This document shows, piece by piece, positions 51,032-59,708 of a DNA stretch of 64,000 nucleotides. Made by a program: the position numbers and the translations under genes. Below the pieces are notes generated by a model. That model saw only the letters and a program-made list of their open reading frames with translations, was not told where the DNA came from and searched no databases. This stretch comes from JAEUIE01 sp046350055 (GTDB taxonomy: Bacteria; Planctomycetota; Planctomycetia; Gemmatales; HRBIN36). Every line of letters starts with the position of its first letter. The first letter of the stretch is position 1. The stretch lies in the NCBI GenBank assembly GCA_046350055.1, contig JAXMBC010000001.1:2666001-2730000 (forward strand). Direction: 5' to 3'.

Positions 51032-51856
51032 ATGCTCTCCTTCCATCAGAAAGTCGCAGTCATCACCGGGGCAGGTTCGGGCATAGGTCAGGCCCTGGCC
51101 GTGGCGCTGGCTCGACAGGGAGCTCAACTGGCGTTGTCTGACATTAACCTGGGTAATGTGGCTACGACAGCCCAGCAATGTCAGAGTCTGGGTACCAGGG
51201 TCAAGCATTATCAACTCGACGTTGGCAGCCGTGATGCCATCTATGCGCATGCTGCAGAAGTGGTGAAGGACTTCGGCACCGTCAATCTCATTATCAATAA
51301 TGCTGGCGTCGCTGTGAATGCGACGGTCAAGGAGATGTCGGATGACGACTTTTACTGGCTGATGGATATCAACTTCTGGGGTATGGTGCATGGCACCCGG
51401 GCCTTCCTGCCACATGTGCTCGCCTCGGGCGATGGTCACATCGTCAACATCTCCAGCATCTTCGGCATGGTAGGCGTACCCAAGCAGTCGGCGTACAACG
51501 CTTCCAAGTTTGCCATTCGCGGATTCACCGAGGCGCTGCGTCAGGAACTGCTGCTGGAGAAGGCAAAAGTAGGAGTCAGTTGTGTGCACCCCGGTGGTGT
51601 GAAGACCAACATCGCTCGCGATGCCCGCAAGGGAGCTTCCGATGCTCACCGGGATATTGCTACGCCCTTCGAGAAGTTCGCCAAAACCACTCCAGAGAAG
51701 GCGGCGGAAGTTATCCTGAAAGGTGTGAAGAAGAACCGAGGCCGCATCTTTGTCGGCCGCGACGCCCGTGTCCTCGACTTCTTGCAACGCTTCCTCGGCC
51801 TCGGCTATGAAAAGATCGTCACGCCTCAGTATGTGAAGCGGCTGGAAGAGAAGTAG
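51032..51856 (+). CDS. Short-chain dehydrogenase/reductase
   Basis: 274 residues. NAD(P)-binding GAGSGIGQ near residue 13, NNAG, the catalytic Ser in VNISSIFG and YNASK (Tyr-x-x-x-Lys) are all present. The C-terminal end is a short amphipathic helix-rich tail (VLDFLQRFLGLGYEKIV). Classical SDR size. Substrate unknown; the gene stands alone, convergent with the exosortase gene (3 bp between stops). Confidence 0.9.
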   Translation: MLSFHQKVAVITGAGSGIGQALAVALARQGAQLALSDINLGNVATTAQQCQSLGTRVKHYQLDVGSRDAIYAHAAEVVKDFGTVNLIINNAGVAVNATVKEMSDDDFYWLMDINFWGMVHGTRAFLPHVLASGDGHIVNISSIFGMVGVPKQSAYNASKFAIRGFTEALRQELLLEKAKVGVSCVHPGGVKTNIARDARKGASDAHRDIATPFEKFAKTTPEKAAEVILKGVKKNRGRIFVGRDARVLDFLQRFLGLGYEKIVTPQYVKRLEEK

Positions 51857-51859
51857 ACA

Positions 51860-53413
51860 TCACCGCAGGAAGCGGATCGGCAGCCGTTCGCAACCCACTT
51901 GCGTACCGGTCGGCAGCTGGTTCTGCAGCCAGCGGTCTACTTCAGGCAGCAGCGTCGCTTCCAGGTTCTGCCAGGTGCGGGGGTCGGTCATGTTGGTCTG
52001 CACTTGGACAGTTACACTCGGCCATTGATCATACTGGGCGAAGTAGAGCCGTTGCAGCAGACTCTGCTCCAGCGAACGGGCGGGGTACAGGGTGTAGTGC
52101 CAGTAATAGATCGTCGTCTGCAGCGGGCCGGCTTTCTCGTACCGCAGCCGGTAGGCACGGCGTCCTTCGCCAGGCAATGGTACCGGGCCGCTGGTGGACG
52201 TGAGTGCCCGTGCTCCACCGGCATCCCGCAGACAGATATCAGGGTGATGCAGTCGATCACGGCCCGTGGCTGAATAGACAAGATAAACTGCAGCAGCCTG
52301 CGAACCGCTGGCATACGTCCGGAGCAGCGTAGCGTCGGCAAATTCATTCGCCTTGTGTTTCACCTGTGCTTCTTCGGGATGCGACATGCCTTTCCACCGC
52401 CCGAGTTGCCAGGGCAACTCATCCAAGGCGGGACGCGCAGCCTGATGATACTGAAACCCGGCAGCGAGATGCTTTTGCAGGAAGAACTGCAATACCAGCA
52501 GCATCGTCAGTGCCACTGCAGGAATCAGGATGGGTGCAGGCTTGGAAACTATCGATGTTTCAGAAAGGCATTTGCCCGCTATCTGCAGGTTGCTGTAGAG
52601 CAACCACAGACACAGCCCGCCGATGGGCAAAGTCAAAAGCAGCGGGGCATCGTGCAACATCCCCTGGATGCTAGCCGGTCCCAGCCAGCGTGCCAGTAAA
52701 GCCAGCGTCAGTACACGGGCCACATTGGCAGCAATTGCCAGCGGTACCGATGCTGCAACCAGCACCACTTTCCTCCAGGTGGCCCCGTGCAGGAAGAATG
52801 TCATGCACCATGCCAGCGAGACGAAGACCAGTAGCTGGCGTACACCACTGCATTCCACTGCCACGGAGAGAGGCTCGTCCATGCCAGCTAGGTAGAGGAG
52901 ATGTCCACGGCGATGGCAGACAACAACCAGATTCAGTACCACCTCTGCTAACGCAGCGATGACATCCTGCAATGTCATGGCCAGGCTGCTCAGCCAACTG
53001 AGCGGCACAGGAAAGAGCATGATCCCGAGAGCCAGCAGCGGCAATATGCTATTGGCAGCGATGCGGCCCCATGTGGCCAGCATCACACCACGCAGCATCA
53101 GCACCCAGCCGGCATAATCGAGCAGCGGCCAGGGAACGACCAGGGTAGCCAGATGGATCAGCCCGCCAGCGAGGATCGCAATACCACCGAGTGCAGGTTG
53201 TGGCGTGCTGGCGAGTTGCCAGGGCTGACGTCGCAGCAGGAGGTAGATACATGCAGGAGCTAGCAGCCAGCCATGGGCATAGTCGGGGTTGCGTTCCCAG
53301 CTGAGTACCAGAGTCTTGATGGTAGGGTAGGCGACGAGACACACGAGGCTGATCAACACCAATGTGCGGCCTGTGAGCCAACTCCCCAAAGCCCGTCCCT
53401 GGGCTTGCGACAT
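51860..53413 (-). CDS. Exosortase with C-terminal EpsI-like domain
   Basis: 517 residues. The N-terminal two-thirds are an eight- or nine-helix exosortase: catalytic Cys in AVECSGVRQLL, Arg in NVARVLTLALL and His in MLHDAPLLL. The C-terminal third is a soluble EpsI-like domain (RDRLHHPDICLRDAGG, TTIYYWHYTLYP). Exosortases cleave C-terminal sorting signals of exported proteins and attach them to the envelope. No PEP-CTERM substrate is seen in this window. It is convergent with the SDR gene; asnB, GT4 and radical SAM genes lie nearby. Confidence 0.88.
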   Translation of the reverse strand: MSQAQGRALGSWLTGRTLVLISLVCLVAYPTIKTLVLSWERNPDYAHGWLLAPACIYLLLRRQPWQLASTPQPALGGIAILAGGLIHLATLVVPWPLLDYAGWVLMLRGVMLATWGRIAANSILPLLALGIMLFPVPLSWLSSLAMTLQDVIAALAEVVLNLVVVCHRRGHLLYLAGMDEPLSVAVECSGVRQLLVFVSLAWCMTFFLHGATWRKVVLVAASVPLAIAANVARVLTLALLARWLGPASIQGMLHDAPLLLTLPIGGLCLWLLYSNLQIAGKCLSETSIVSKPAPILIPAVALTMLLVLQFFLQKHLAAGFQYHQAARPALDELPWQLGRWKGMSHPEEAQVKHKANEFADATLLRTYASGSQAAAVYLVYSATGRDRLHHPDICLRDAGGARALTSTSGPVPLPGEGRRAYRLRYEKAGPLQTTIYYWHYTLYPARSLEQSLLQRLYFAQYDQWPSVTVQVQTNMTDPRTWQNLEATLLPEVDRWLQNQLPTGTQVGCERLPIRFLR

Positions 53414-53540
53414 ACCGAACCTCCCTGTGAGGCAACATCTTAACGAGTAGGGAGGTTGGGTTTCAAGCTATCTTTGCGACCAGGTTGGTACGAAGATGTA
53501 TCGCCACTAATGCGGCTATGAACTACCGTGATGACCGTTA

Positions 53541-53569
53541 CCGTGGGTTCCTCTGCGCTCCACCCACGG
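53541..53569. repeat. Inverted repeat, intergenic
   Basis: CCGTGGG (53541-53547) and CCCACGG (53563-53569) flank a C-rich loop, and a partial CCACTACCGTGG follows. The 219-bp gap 53414-53632 has no gene; it contains this and a short TTAGGACTAAG-like repeat. Confidence 0.45.
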
Positions 53570-53632
53570 CTTTTCACATGAAGCCACTACCGTGGCTCAG
53601 CAATTGCAACCGCCGGATCGAATTCGTAGCAC

Positions 53633-54226
53633 TCAGGACTTAGGACTAAGCACTCCCTTTTCCGTGATGATCTTGTTCATGAACACATCATGCGGAGCGA
53701 CAGGGATTTCGGGGAAGATCTGACACTCGAAGGCGAGGGCAATGAGGGGAGTACCGGGACGGACGTTTTCGAGCAGCTTGTCGTAGTAGCCTTTGCCATG
53801 ACCCATGCGGGCACCCCGGCGGTCGAACGCCACGCCCGGCACCATCACCAAATCAATCTGCTTCGGATCGACCTGCTTTTCGGGAAGCAGCCGCAGTTCG
53901 GGCTTGGGTTCGAGGATCTTGTACATGCCGACGGCTAACTCATCCAGACTTTCCAGCCGGAAGAGAGCCAGTTCGACAGCTTCAGTACACCAGGGGATGA
54001 CGATGGTCTTGCCCGATTGCAATGCAGCAGTGAGCGAGTTTCTGGTACGCACTTCGCTACGGACATCGACATAAAAAAGCACTGTTTTTGCATGGGCATA
54101 CTCCGGCGTAGCCATGAACTGAGCGACGATCTGCTGGCTCAGTTCGTCTTTGTTCTCCTGAGCATTCCGCAGAGCATGGGCCTGTTCACGAAGAGCTTGT
54201 TTCTGGGCAGCTACGTCGGTAGTCAT
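53633..54226 (-). CDS. 5-formyltetrahydrofolate cyclo-ligase
   Basis: 197 residues from the ATG at 54226, with GAAGG about 11 nt upstream; a TTG at 54244 also exists. ATP-dependent conversion of 5-formyl- to 5,10-methenyl-tetrahydrofolate. The signature is GVAFDRRGARMGHGKGYYD. Length and N-terminal ALREQAHALRN match the family. It recycles formyl-folate for one-carbon metabolism. Single gene. Confidence 0.88.
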   Translation of the reverse strand: MTTDVAAQKQALREQAHALRNAQENKDELSQQIVAQFMATPEYAHAKTVLFYVDVRSEVRTRNSLTAALQSGKTIVIPWCTEAVELALFRLESLDELAVGMYKILEPKPELRLLPEKQVDPKQIDLVMVPGVAFDRRGARMGHGKGYYDKLLENVRPGTPLIALAFECQIFPEIPVAPHDVFMNKIITEKGVLSPKS

Positions 54227-54286
54227 CAGTCGTTCAGCCTTCAAGTAGGATGTCTATTCGTAATGTAGCGAGTCATCACGAGGATG

Positions 54287-55480
54287 CTACACGCGATGTC
54301 GGCGATGTCGATAGACGTAGAGCAGAAGATACACGGTCAGGCTGATGGCAAGCGCGTTGGGCCAGGCGGGGATGGTGCTTAACACGAAAGTGGATTGTGT
54401 CTTGGTTGCATTGTCGTAGCGTGTCTTGACCAACAGGTGACTGCTACCTCCCAGGGAATGTACTTCTCCGCTGTCACCCTCATATTGTCTCTCGACCGTA
54501 TTGTCAGAACGCAGAACGTACCAATGGTATAAGGTTTTTTTGTCGTAGTACTTGCCCAGCGACAAGCCAACCTTGTCCTTGAGCCAGGGTATCCAGTCAC
54601 GCCACGGCGCTGGCACCTCTTCACCGACATATGGTGCGGTATGCAATCGTCCTGCATCATCCTCAAACTGCAGACGACTACTTATCATGCCAAAGCTTGC
54701 AAGTGGCTTGGTCAAGAAAACTCTGTGCGTGGTGATTACCAGTTTCCTGCCATCCCAGCGTCTGCGTTCGATGCTGGTTTGGTTGTTGGGTTCTCCACGA
54801 CTGATGATGATCTCACCTGACGCTTTGCACTCGATGTACGTGGCATTACTCGTAGGTTCTGAAGTGTACAGCAACTTGCCCGTTGACCATTCGAAGACGT
54901 GTATCAGCGTACCGGCAACGCACACCATGAGGTTGCTTCCAGGAAGGAAGCGAACGCTCAGCGCATTCTCAACGGGAATGTGACGATGTTCGCTCTTGCC
55001 AGCTTCAAAGAGTTGCAAACCATCTTTGGTGCAAATGGCAGCCTTGTTGCCATAGGCCTGATGAAACCTGGGCCATTGACATTCGATAGGTGAAGGTGTG
55101 ATTACTCTGCCAGTACCTCGTTCGTAGATGTTCACCGTCAGGGTGGGCACTTTGCCAGAAGGAATGAGCAGTTGGCCGAGAATGACCAAGGCATCCTCTC
55201 GATGCTCCGCGAGTGCATTCGGTAGAGCATAGGTGCGATTATCCAACACAGGTAGTTTTTTCTGCTTTAGTACCATCCCCGTACGCAGTTGCCGTGTTTC
55301 CAGGTAGTGTTCTCCCTGGTGCCGCACATACAGCACCACTTCCTGTCGATTGATGTCGTGACAGTGATAGCTAACGAGATCACGTTCCAGGCTCCACAGC
55401 GGCTGGCTGGCCCATTGCCAGTAGACGAAGCCTGCCAGGGTAGCGAGCAGCATGATGCCAGTCTGTTTCAGGAATCGCAT
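54287..55480 (-). CDS. Membrane-anchored beta-propeller-like hypothetical protein
   Basis: About 397 residues from the ATG at 55480 (MRFLKQTGIMLLATLAGFVYW). One helix at each end (LLATLAGFVYWQWA; AISLTVYLLLYVYRHRRHRV) brackets a long extracytoplasmic beta-rich region with WD-like repeats (TLIHVFEWSTGKLLY, WDGRKLVITTHR). No recognised domain. Single gene; function unknown. Confidence 0.7.
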   Translation of the reverse strand: MRFLKQTGIMLLATLAGFVYWQWASQPLWSLERDLVSYHCHDINRQEVVLYVRHQGEHYLETRQLRTGMVLKQKKLPVLDNRTYALPNALAEHREDALVILGQLLIPSGKVPTLTVNIYERGTGRVITPSPIECQWPRFHQAYGNKAAICTKDGLQLFEAGKSEHRHIPVENALSVRFLPGSNLMVCVAGTLIHVFEWSTGKLLYTSEPTSNATYIECKASGEIIISRGEPNNQTSIERRRWDGRKLVITTHRVFLTKPLASFGMISSRLQFEDDAGRLHTAPYVGEEVPAPWRDWIPWLKDKVGLSLGKYYDKKTLYHWYVLRSDNTVERQYEGDSGEVHSLGGSSHLLVKTRYDNATKTQSTFVLSTIPAWPNALAISLTVYLLLYVYRHRRHRV

Positions 55481-55544
55481 TCTTACACGTCGGGGCCATG
55501 ATCTTGGTGAGGCATCGTACCACGCCATTGGGTCGGGCAGCAAG

Positions 55545-55854
55545 AGTAGGGGTTAGGGAAGCTGTCCTAGGCGATGGTTGCCACTGGAAACTTCATGCTA
55601 CGAAGGCTGCCTCGCTGACGCTTCGGGTTGTTAGGCAACCAGCGCCCGCAAAGTTTCGCTGTGCGCTACAGGTCGATCATCGGAAGCCAGTTTCTGAACG
55701 ATCTTCAACAAGCTGGAATAGTATCGCTCTTGGTGATGCTCTACTCTGGAATACAGAAGCCAACACTCTCTCTCGCTCGCAGGCTGAGTGACGCCTGGAG
55801 TTCAATTAGGGGGACTCATTCGGAAGAGAGACTGGCTGCTCCTTTGGGGTCACC
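55545..55854. other. Intergenic stretch with one repeat half
   Basis: About 310 bp with no convincing gene. The only clear structure is the element at 55610-55629. An open frame here contains the peptide KAASLTLRV, which simply reads the repeat. Confidence 0.5.
55610..55629 (+). repeat. Solo half of the hpnE-type repeat
   Basis: CCTCGCTGACGCTTCGGGTT matches 19 of 20 positions of the right arm of the hpnE element (58975-58994). Confidence 0.65.
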
Positions 55855-56052
55855 ATGAGACGCATTTTGATGTCCTTGACATGCCTTGCATTGATATGGT
55901 CAATGACAGGCTGTCAATCGTGCAAGAAGTTGTTTGGTCTGGATCGCCGCTGCGAACAGCCGCCGCCATCGTACTACCAGCAGCCACCGACCTGTTCAGG
56001 TCCGATTAACTACGCTCCCGCGCCGGGAACCTGCAACGCGCCGATGAAGTAA
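55855..56052 (+). CDS. Small Cys-rich lipoprotein
   Basis: 65 residues. The signal peptide LMSLTCLALIWSMTGC ends in a lipobox, so it is a lipoprotein. The mature part has five more Cys (QSCKK, RRCEQ, TCSG, TCNA) and Pro/Tyr/Gln repeats (PPPSYYQQPP). No family recognised. Monocistronic, followed by a GC-rich hairpin. Confidence 0.75.
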   Translation: MRRILMSLTCLALIWSMTGCQSCKKLFGLDRRCEQPPPSYYQQPPTCSGPINYAPAPGTCNAPMK

Positions 56053-56073
56053 GGCTGCACCTCCTCTTTGAAT

Positions 56074-56109
56074 GGGGAGACTGAGAGGGATAGCACCCTC
56101 TAACTCCCC
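56074..56109 (+). terminator. Two-step hairpin after the lipoprotein gene
   Basis: GGGGAG (56074-56079) pairs with CTCCCC (56104-56109) and, nested inside, AGAGGG (56084-56089) with CCCTCT (56096-56101). It is followed by TT only, so Rho-independent termination is likely but not certain. Confidence 0.5.
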
Positions 56110-56166
56110 TTGGTAAGCGGAGGGAGAACCAGACCGGTTATTGCACTGTTCCTATCATACCTCGGT

Positions 56167-57099
56167 ATGAAGCGATACCGCTTTCAGATCGAATGGCAGC
56201 GTCACGGGCCGCAGGCAACTTCGCGGCCCTGTTCCTTCACGGAAGCATCTGCCTACTGTCGCTGGATGGCGAAGTCGCAGTACGAGAACTTCGTTGTTGG
56301 TTCGCTGCTGGTGCCGCGCGAGTTACGGCCTCACTTCTTCCACGTATATGCTTTCTGTCGCTGGGCAGATGACCTGGGCGATGAGACGGCGACACCGGAA
56401 GAAGCATTGGCTGCACTTGCCTGGTGGCGAGAATCGCTACTGGCGATGTTTCAGGGTAACGCTACACATCCTATCCTGATCGCTCTCCAAGCAACGGTGC
56501 GAGAGTTTGATATCGGTCCGGAGTTATTTCTCGATCTGCTCTCTGCCTTTGAGCAGGATCAGACAACTCTTCGCTACGCCACGTTCGAACAGTTGCTCGA
56601 GTACTGCCGAAGATCTGCTAACCCTGTTGGGCGGCTGGTGTTGTCACTGTTTCGAGAGACAGCCCCCGGACAGCTTAGTGCTTCCGATGACATCTGCACC
56701 GGCTTGCAACTTGCTAACTTCTGGCAGGATGTACGTCGGGATTGCGCCAAGGGCCGGGTCTATATTCCCGCTGAGGACCTGGCACAATTCGAGTGTGTAA
56801 CGTGGATCCAACACGCAGGGCAGCCTGTGCCCAGCGGGTTTCGTGAACTCATCCATTTCGAGGTAGATCGCACCGCAGGCTACTTCCAGCGCGGGCGAAG
56901 TCTTATCTTGAATCTGAAGCCCCAGCATCGGGCGGAGATAGAGCTGATTATCCGGGGCGGAGAGTTGGTGCTCGACCGCATCCGCCAGATGGGGTACGAT
57001 ACCTGGACGACCCGGCCTACCGTTTCGAAATGGAACCAAGCCAAGCTCTTACTGGCGATTCTCTGGCGACGCTGCTGGCCACCCCGCCCGTCAGTCTGA
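56167..57099 (+). CDS. hpnC: Squalene synthase HpnC
   Basis: About 310 residues; condenses farnesyl diphosphate toward squalene via the HpnCDE route, converting presqualene diphosphate to hydroxysqualene. The Asp-rich motif is FCRWADDLGDE and the second is NFWQDVRRDC. The ATG at 56167 (MKRYRFQIEWQRH) is the most plausible start although a ribosome site is not evident. Its end overlaps hpnD by 70 bp. Feeds hopanoids or carotenoid-like lipids. Confidence 0.9.
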   Translation: MKRYRFQIEWQRHGPQATSRPCSFTEASAYCRWMAKSQYENFVVGSLLVPRELRPHFFHVYAFCRWADDLGDETATPEEALAALAWWRESLLAMFQGNATHPILIALQATVREFDIGPELFLDLLSAFEQDQTTLRYATFEQLLEYCRRSANPVGRLVLSLFRETAPGQLSASDDICTGLQLANFWQDVRRDCAKGRVYIPAEDLAQFECVTWIQHAGQPVPSGFRELIHFEVDRTAGYFQRGRSLILNLKPQHRAEIELIIRGGELVLDRIRQMGYDTWTTRPTVSKWNQAKLLLAILWRRCWPPRPSV

Positions 57100-57953
57100 G
57101 TGAAAGTTACGCCCAGTGCCAGCGCATTGCCAAGGCCCGGGCAGGCAATTTCTACTACTCGTTCCTCATCCTGCCCAAAGAACAGCGGCTGGGTATGTGT
57201 GCGCTCTACTCATTCATGCGAGTAGCAGACGACCTGGCTGATGAAGAAGCCAGTGTGGAGGCCAAGCGTACCGCACTGGCCCGGTGGAGTGAGGGGCTGG
57301 AAAGTACCCTGGCAGGCCAGCCGACAACTCCCATCTATCTAGCCCTGGCCGATACCATTCAGCGGTTTCAGATTCCGGGGCAACATCTGCGTACGCTTCT
57401 CGATGGCGTGCTGCGTGATCTGGAGCCGATGCGGTTCCAGACCTGGGATGAACTGCGACAGTACTGCTACCAGGTGGCATCAGTCGTGGGGCTGTGTTGT
57501 GTCCGCATCTGGGGCGGGACCGACGAGCGGACCATCCCCCTGGCAGAAGCTGCGGGGGTTGCTTTCCAGCTCACCAATATCCTGCGAGACGTGGCAACTG
57601 ATGCACGACAGGGGCGGGTCTATCTACCGGGCGATCTGCTGGCCCAGTCGGGTTGTACCTTTGAGACCATCCTCAAACAGGAGTGGAACGAGGCAGTGCG
57701 TCAGGTGATGTGTAGAGTGGCTGAGCGGGCCAAGGCGGAGTACGCCCGGGCCAGGCCACTTAACGCTCTGCTGCCGGCAACTGGGCGAGCGGTGTGGGGT
57801 GTGATGTTTGAGACCTATCAGGGTTTACTGGAGCAGATCATCGCCCAGCGTTACTTGCCGAACGAACTTCGCCCTCGGACGAGCCGCTGGCGGAAGTTGC
57901 AACTCCTGCTGAGAGCTGTCCCTGTGCGGCTGGGTTGGAAGGAAGCGGTGTAG
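57030..57953 (+). CDS. hpnD: Presqualene diphosphate synthase HpnD
   Basis: 307 residues; joins two farnesyl diphosphates. The motifs are ALYSFMRVADDLADEEAS (Asp-rich), YCYQVASVVGL and FQLTNILRDVATDARQGRVY (second Asp motif). It starts inside hpnC by 70 bp and ends 2 bp before hpnE, so the three genes form one transcription unit. Confidence 0.92.
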   Translation: MEPSQALTGDSLATLLATPPVSLSESYAQCQRIAKARAGNFYYSFLILPKEQRLGMCALYSFMRVADDLADEEASVEAKRTALARWSEGLESTLAGQPTTPIYLALADTIQRFQIPGQHLRTLLDGVLRDLEPMRFQTWDELRQYCYQVASVVGLCCVRIWGGTDERTIPLAEAAGVAFQLTNILRDVATDARQGRVYLPGDLLAQSGCTFETILKQEWNEAVRQVMCRVAERAKAEYARARPLNALLPATGRAVWGVMFETYQGLLEQIIAQRYLPNELRPRTSRWRKLQLLLRAVPVRLGWKEAV

Positions 57954-57955
57954 CG

Positions 57956-59350
57956 ATGCCTCACGTCATCGTAGCTGGTGGCGGGCTGGCGGGGCTGGCA
58001 GCTACCGTTGGCCTGGCACAGGCGGGCATGCAGGTAACGCTGCTGGAAGCACGCTCGCGGCTTGGGGGCAGGGCAGGGTCGTTCATTGATGGAACTACCG
58101 GACAGTTGACCGATGCCTGCCAGCATGTTTCGATGGCCTGCTGCACCAACTTCACGCAATTCTGCAAAACAGTAGGGATCGAGCATCTGCTGCGTGAACA
58201 ACCCGTACTGCACTTCATGACGCCGGATAGACGTGTGAGTCACTGGCAGGCACAGGCGCTGCCTGCACCGTTACACTACGCTGGAAGCTTCCTGAAAGCA
58301 CATTTCCTGACGCTGGTGGAAAAGATCCGAATCGGTACGGCACTGATGCGGCTGTGGCTGCTGCCTCCGGAGGAAGATGAACCGTTCCTCCCGTGGCTGG
58401 AACGCAACGATCAGACGCAACAATGCATCGATCGCTTCTGGTCGGTCGTACTGGTCAGTGCGTTGAACGAGAGCATTGGCCGTGTAGGCATTCGCTATGC
58501 CCGGCAGGTCTTCGTCGAAGGTTTCCTCCGCACCCGGCGCGGTGGTACGGTCTACCTGCCCAGCGTGCCGTTGGGGGAACTCTATGGCGAGGAATTGCAA
58601 CGCTGGCTGAAGGAGCATGATGTTAAGCTGCAACTGAATACTGCAGTGAAACAGGTGCAGGTGAAAGCGGGACAGGTTGAGGCTCTGGTGCTGCGGGATG
58701 GCACCCGCATTACGGCGGATGCTTATGTGCTGGCAGTACCTTCGCAGCGGTTGCCAGGGCTGTTTGCTGATACCAGTGTGTTGCCGGAACTGGCCAACAT
58801 AGAGAGACTGGAAACATCGCCGATTACCAGTGTGCACTTCTGGCATGACCGGCCCATCACGGAGTTGCCCCATGTGGTGCTGCTCGACAGTGCAAGCCAG
58901 TGGTTGTTCAACCGGGGGCAAGTGGAGACTAACCCGAAGCGTAAGCGAGGGGCGTTGGCAATGGCAGACTCCTCCCTCGCTCACGCTTCGGGTTGGTATA
59001 CCCAGGTAGTCATCAGCGCTGCACGAAGCCTGGCAGGCCTCGGCAATGAAGCCATTAAAGATAAAGTCGAGGAGGAACTGAGGCAGTTCTTTCCAGCACT
59101 GAAAGATGCCGAGCTCCTGCATTACCGGGTGGTGACGGAGAAACAAGCGACGTTCAGCGTGGTGCCGGGGGTGGATGACCTGCGGCCGGGCCAGGCAACG
59201 AGCCTGACCAACCTGTTCCTGGCAGGCGATTACACGCGATCGGGCTGGCCCGCGACCATGGAAGGGGCCGTGCGAAGCGGCTACCTGGCAGCGAAGGCTC
59301 TCTCTGCCCGTTTTCCCTTGCCTCCCAACGCCTTGCCTGTACAAAGATAG
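57956..59350 (+). CDS. hpnE: Hydroxysqualene dehydroxylase HpnE, with in-frame repeat insertion
   Basis: 464 residues. FAD-dependent reduction of hydroxysqualene to squalene. N-terminal FAD motif VIVAGGGLAGLAATVGL, then RSRLGGRAGS, and the C-terminal LFLAGDYTRSGWPATMEGAV. Residues about 325-347, TNPKRKRGALAMADSSLAHA, are encoded by a 64-bp inverted-repeat element (58931-58994) and are not expected in the family, lying between WLFNRG and YTQVVISAARSL. The frame remains open through it, so the protein is still full length; effect on activity unknown. The ATG at 57956 is 2 bp after the hpnD stop. Confidence 0.92.
   Translation: MPHVIVAGGGLAGLAATVGLAQAGMQVTLLEARSRLGGRAGSFIDGTTGQLTDACQHVSMACCTNFTQFCKTVGIEHLLREQPVLHFMTPDRRVSHWQAQALPAPLHYAGSFLKAHFLTLVEKIRIGTALMRLWLLPPEEDEPFLPWLERNDQTQQCIDRFWSVVLVSALNESIGRVGIRYARQVFVEGFLRTRRGGTVYLPSVPLGELYGEELQRWLKEHDVKLQLNTAVKQVQVKAGQVEALVLRDGTRITADAYVLAVPSQRLPGLFADTSVLPELANIERLETSPITSVHFWHDRPITELPHVVLLDSASQWLFNRGQVETNPKRKRGALAMADSSLAHASGWYTQVVISAARSLAGLGNEAIKDKVEEELRQFFPALKDAELLHYRVVTEKQATFSVVPGVDDLRPGQATSLTNLFLAGDYTRSGWPATMEGAVRSGYLAAKALSARFPLPPNALPVQR
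58931..58994. mobile_element. 64-bp inverted-repeat (MITE-like) element inside hpnE
   Basis: The left arm begins AACCCGAAGCGTAAGCGAGG (58931-58951) and the right arm CCCTCGCTCACGCTTCGGGT (58974-58994); they match at 20 of 21 positions as inverted repeats around 22 bp. Arms share the core of the solo half at 55610. Insertion is in frame with hpnE and reads NPKRKRG and SLAHASG on the plus strand, TRSVSEG on the minus strand. Confidence 0.75.
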
Positions 59351-59380
59351 TCTCATTTTGACAGAGACTCGGAGCAGAGA

Positions 59381-59659
59381 ATGCCACATACGAAAAGTGC
59401 CAAGAAGCGGATGCGTACCAGTGCAGAACGTCGTGAGCGAAATCGCAACGTGAAGAAGGGCCTGAAGGCACAGCACAAGTCATTTGAAGCAGCCCTGAAA
59501 GCAGGCGATGCCGGGAAGCTGAAGGAACAGACCAGCACCAGTGCAAAGTTGATCGACCAGGCTGCAGCCAAGGGTGTAATCCACAAGAACACCGCAGCCC
59601 GCAAGAAGGCTCGCCTGGCCCGTATGCTCAAGAAAGCTGCAGGGACTGCTAAGGCCTAG
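59381..59659 (+). CDS. rpsT: 30S ribosomal protein S20
   Basis: 92 residues, highly basic and helical. Opens MPHTKSAKKRMRTSAERRER and includes GVIHKNTAARKKARLARML, the S20 signature. GGAG lies 7-8 nt upstream of the start. S20 binds 16S rRNA in the small subunit. Monocistronic, followed by a strong terminator. Confidence 0.96.
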   Translation: MPHTKSAKKRMRTSAERRERNRNVKKGLKAQHKSFEAALKAGDAGKLKEQTSTSAKLIDQAAAKGVIHKNTAARKKARLARMLKKAAGTAKA

Positions 59660-59681
59660 TTGCCAAACTCCAGAACTACAG

Positions 59682-59708
59682 AAGCCTACGGGAATCCGTA
59701 GGCTTTTT
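59682..59708 (+). terminator. Rho-independent terminator of rpsT
   Basis: GCCTACGG (59684-59691) pairs with CCGTAGGC (59696-59703) over GAAT, followed by TTTTT. Confidence 0.9.

Noticed and set aside
55498..55791. 97-codon frame with SLTLRV
   Set aside because: No ribosome site and the peptide reads the repeat half; otherwise no coding character.
58271..59476. 401-codon minus-strand frame across hpnE containing TRSVSEG
   Set aside because: Antisense to hpnE; the peptide comes from the inverted-repeat element.
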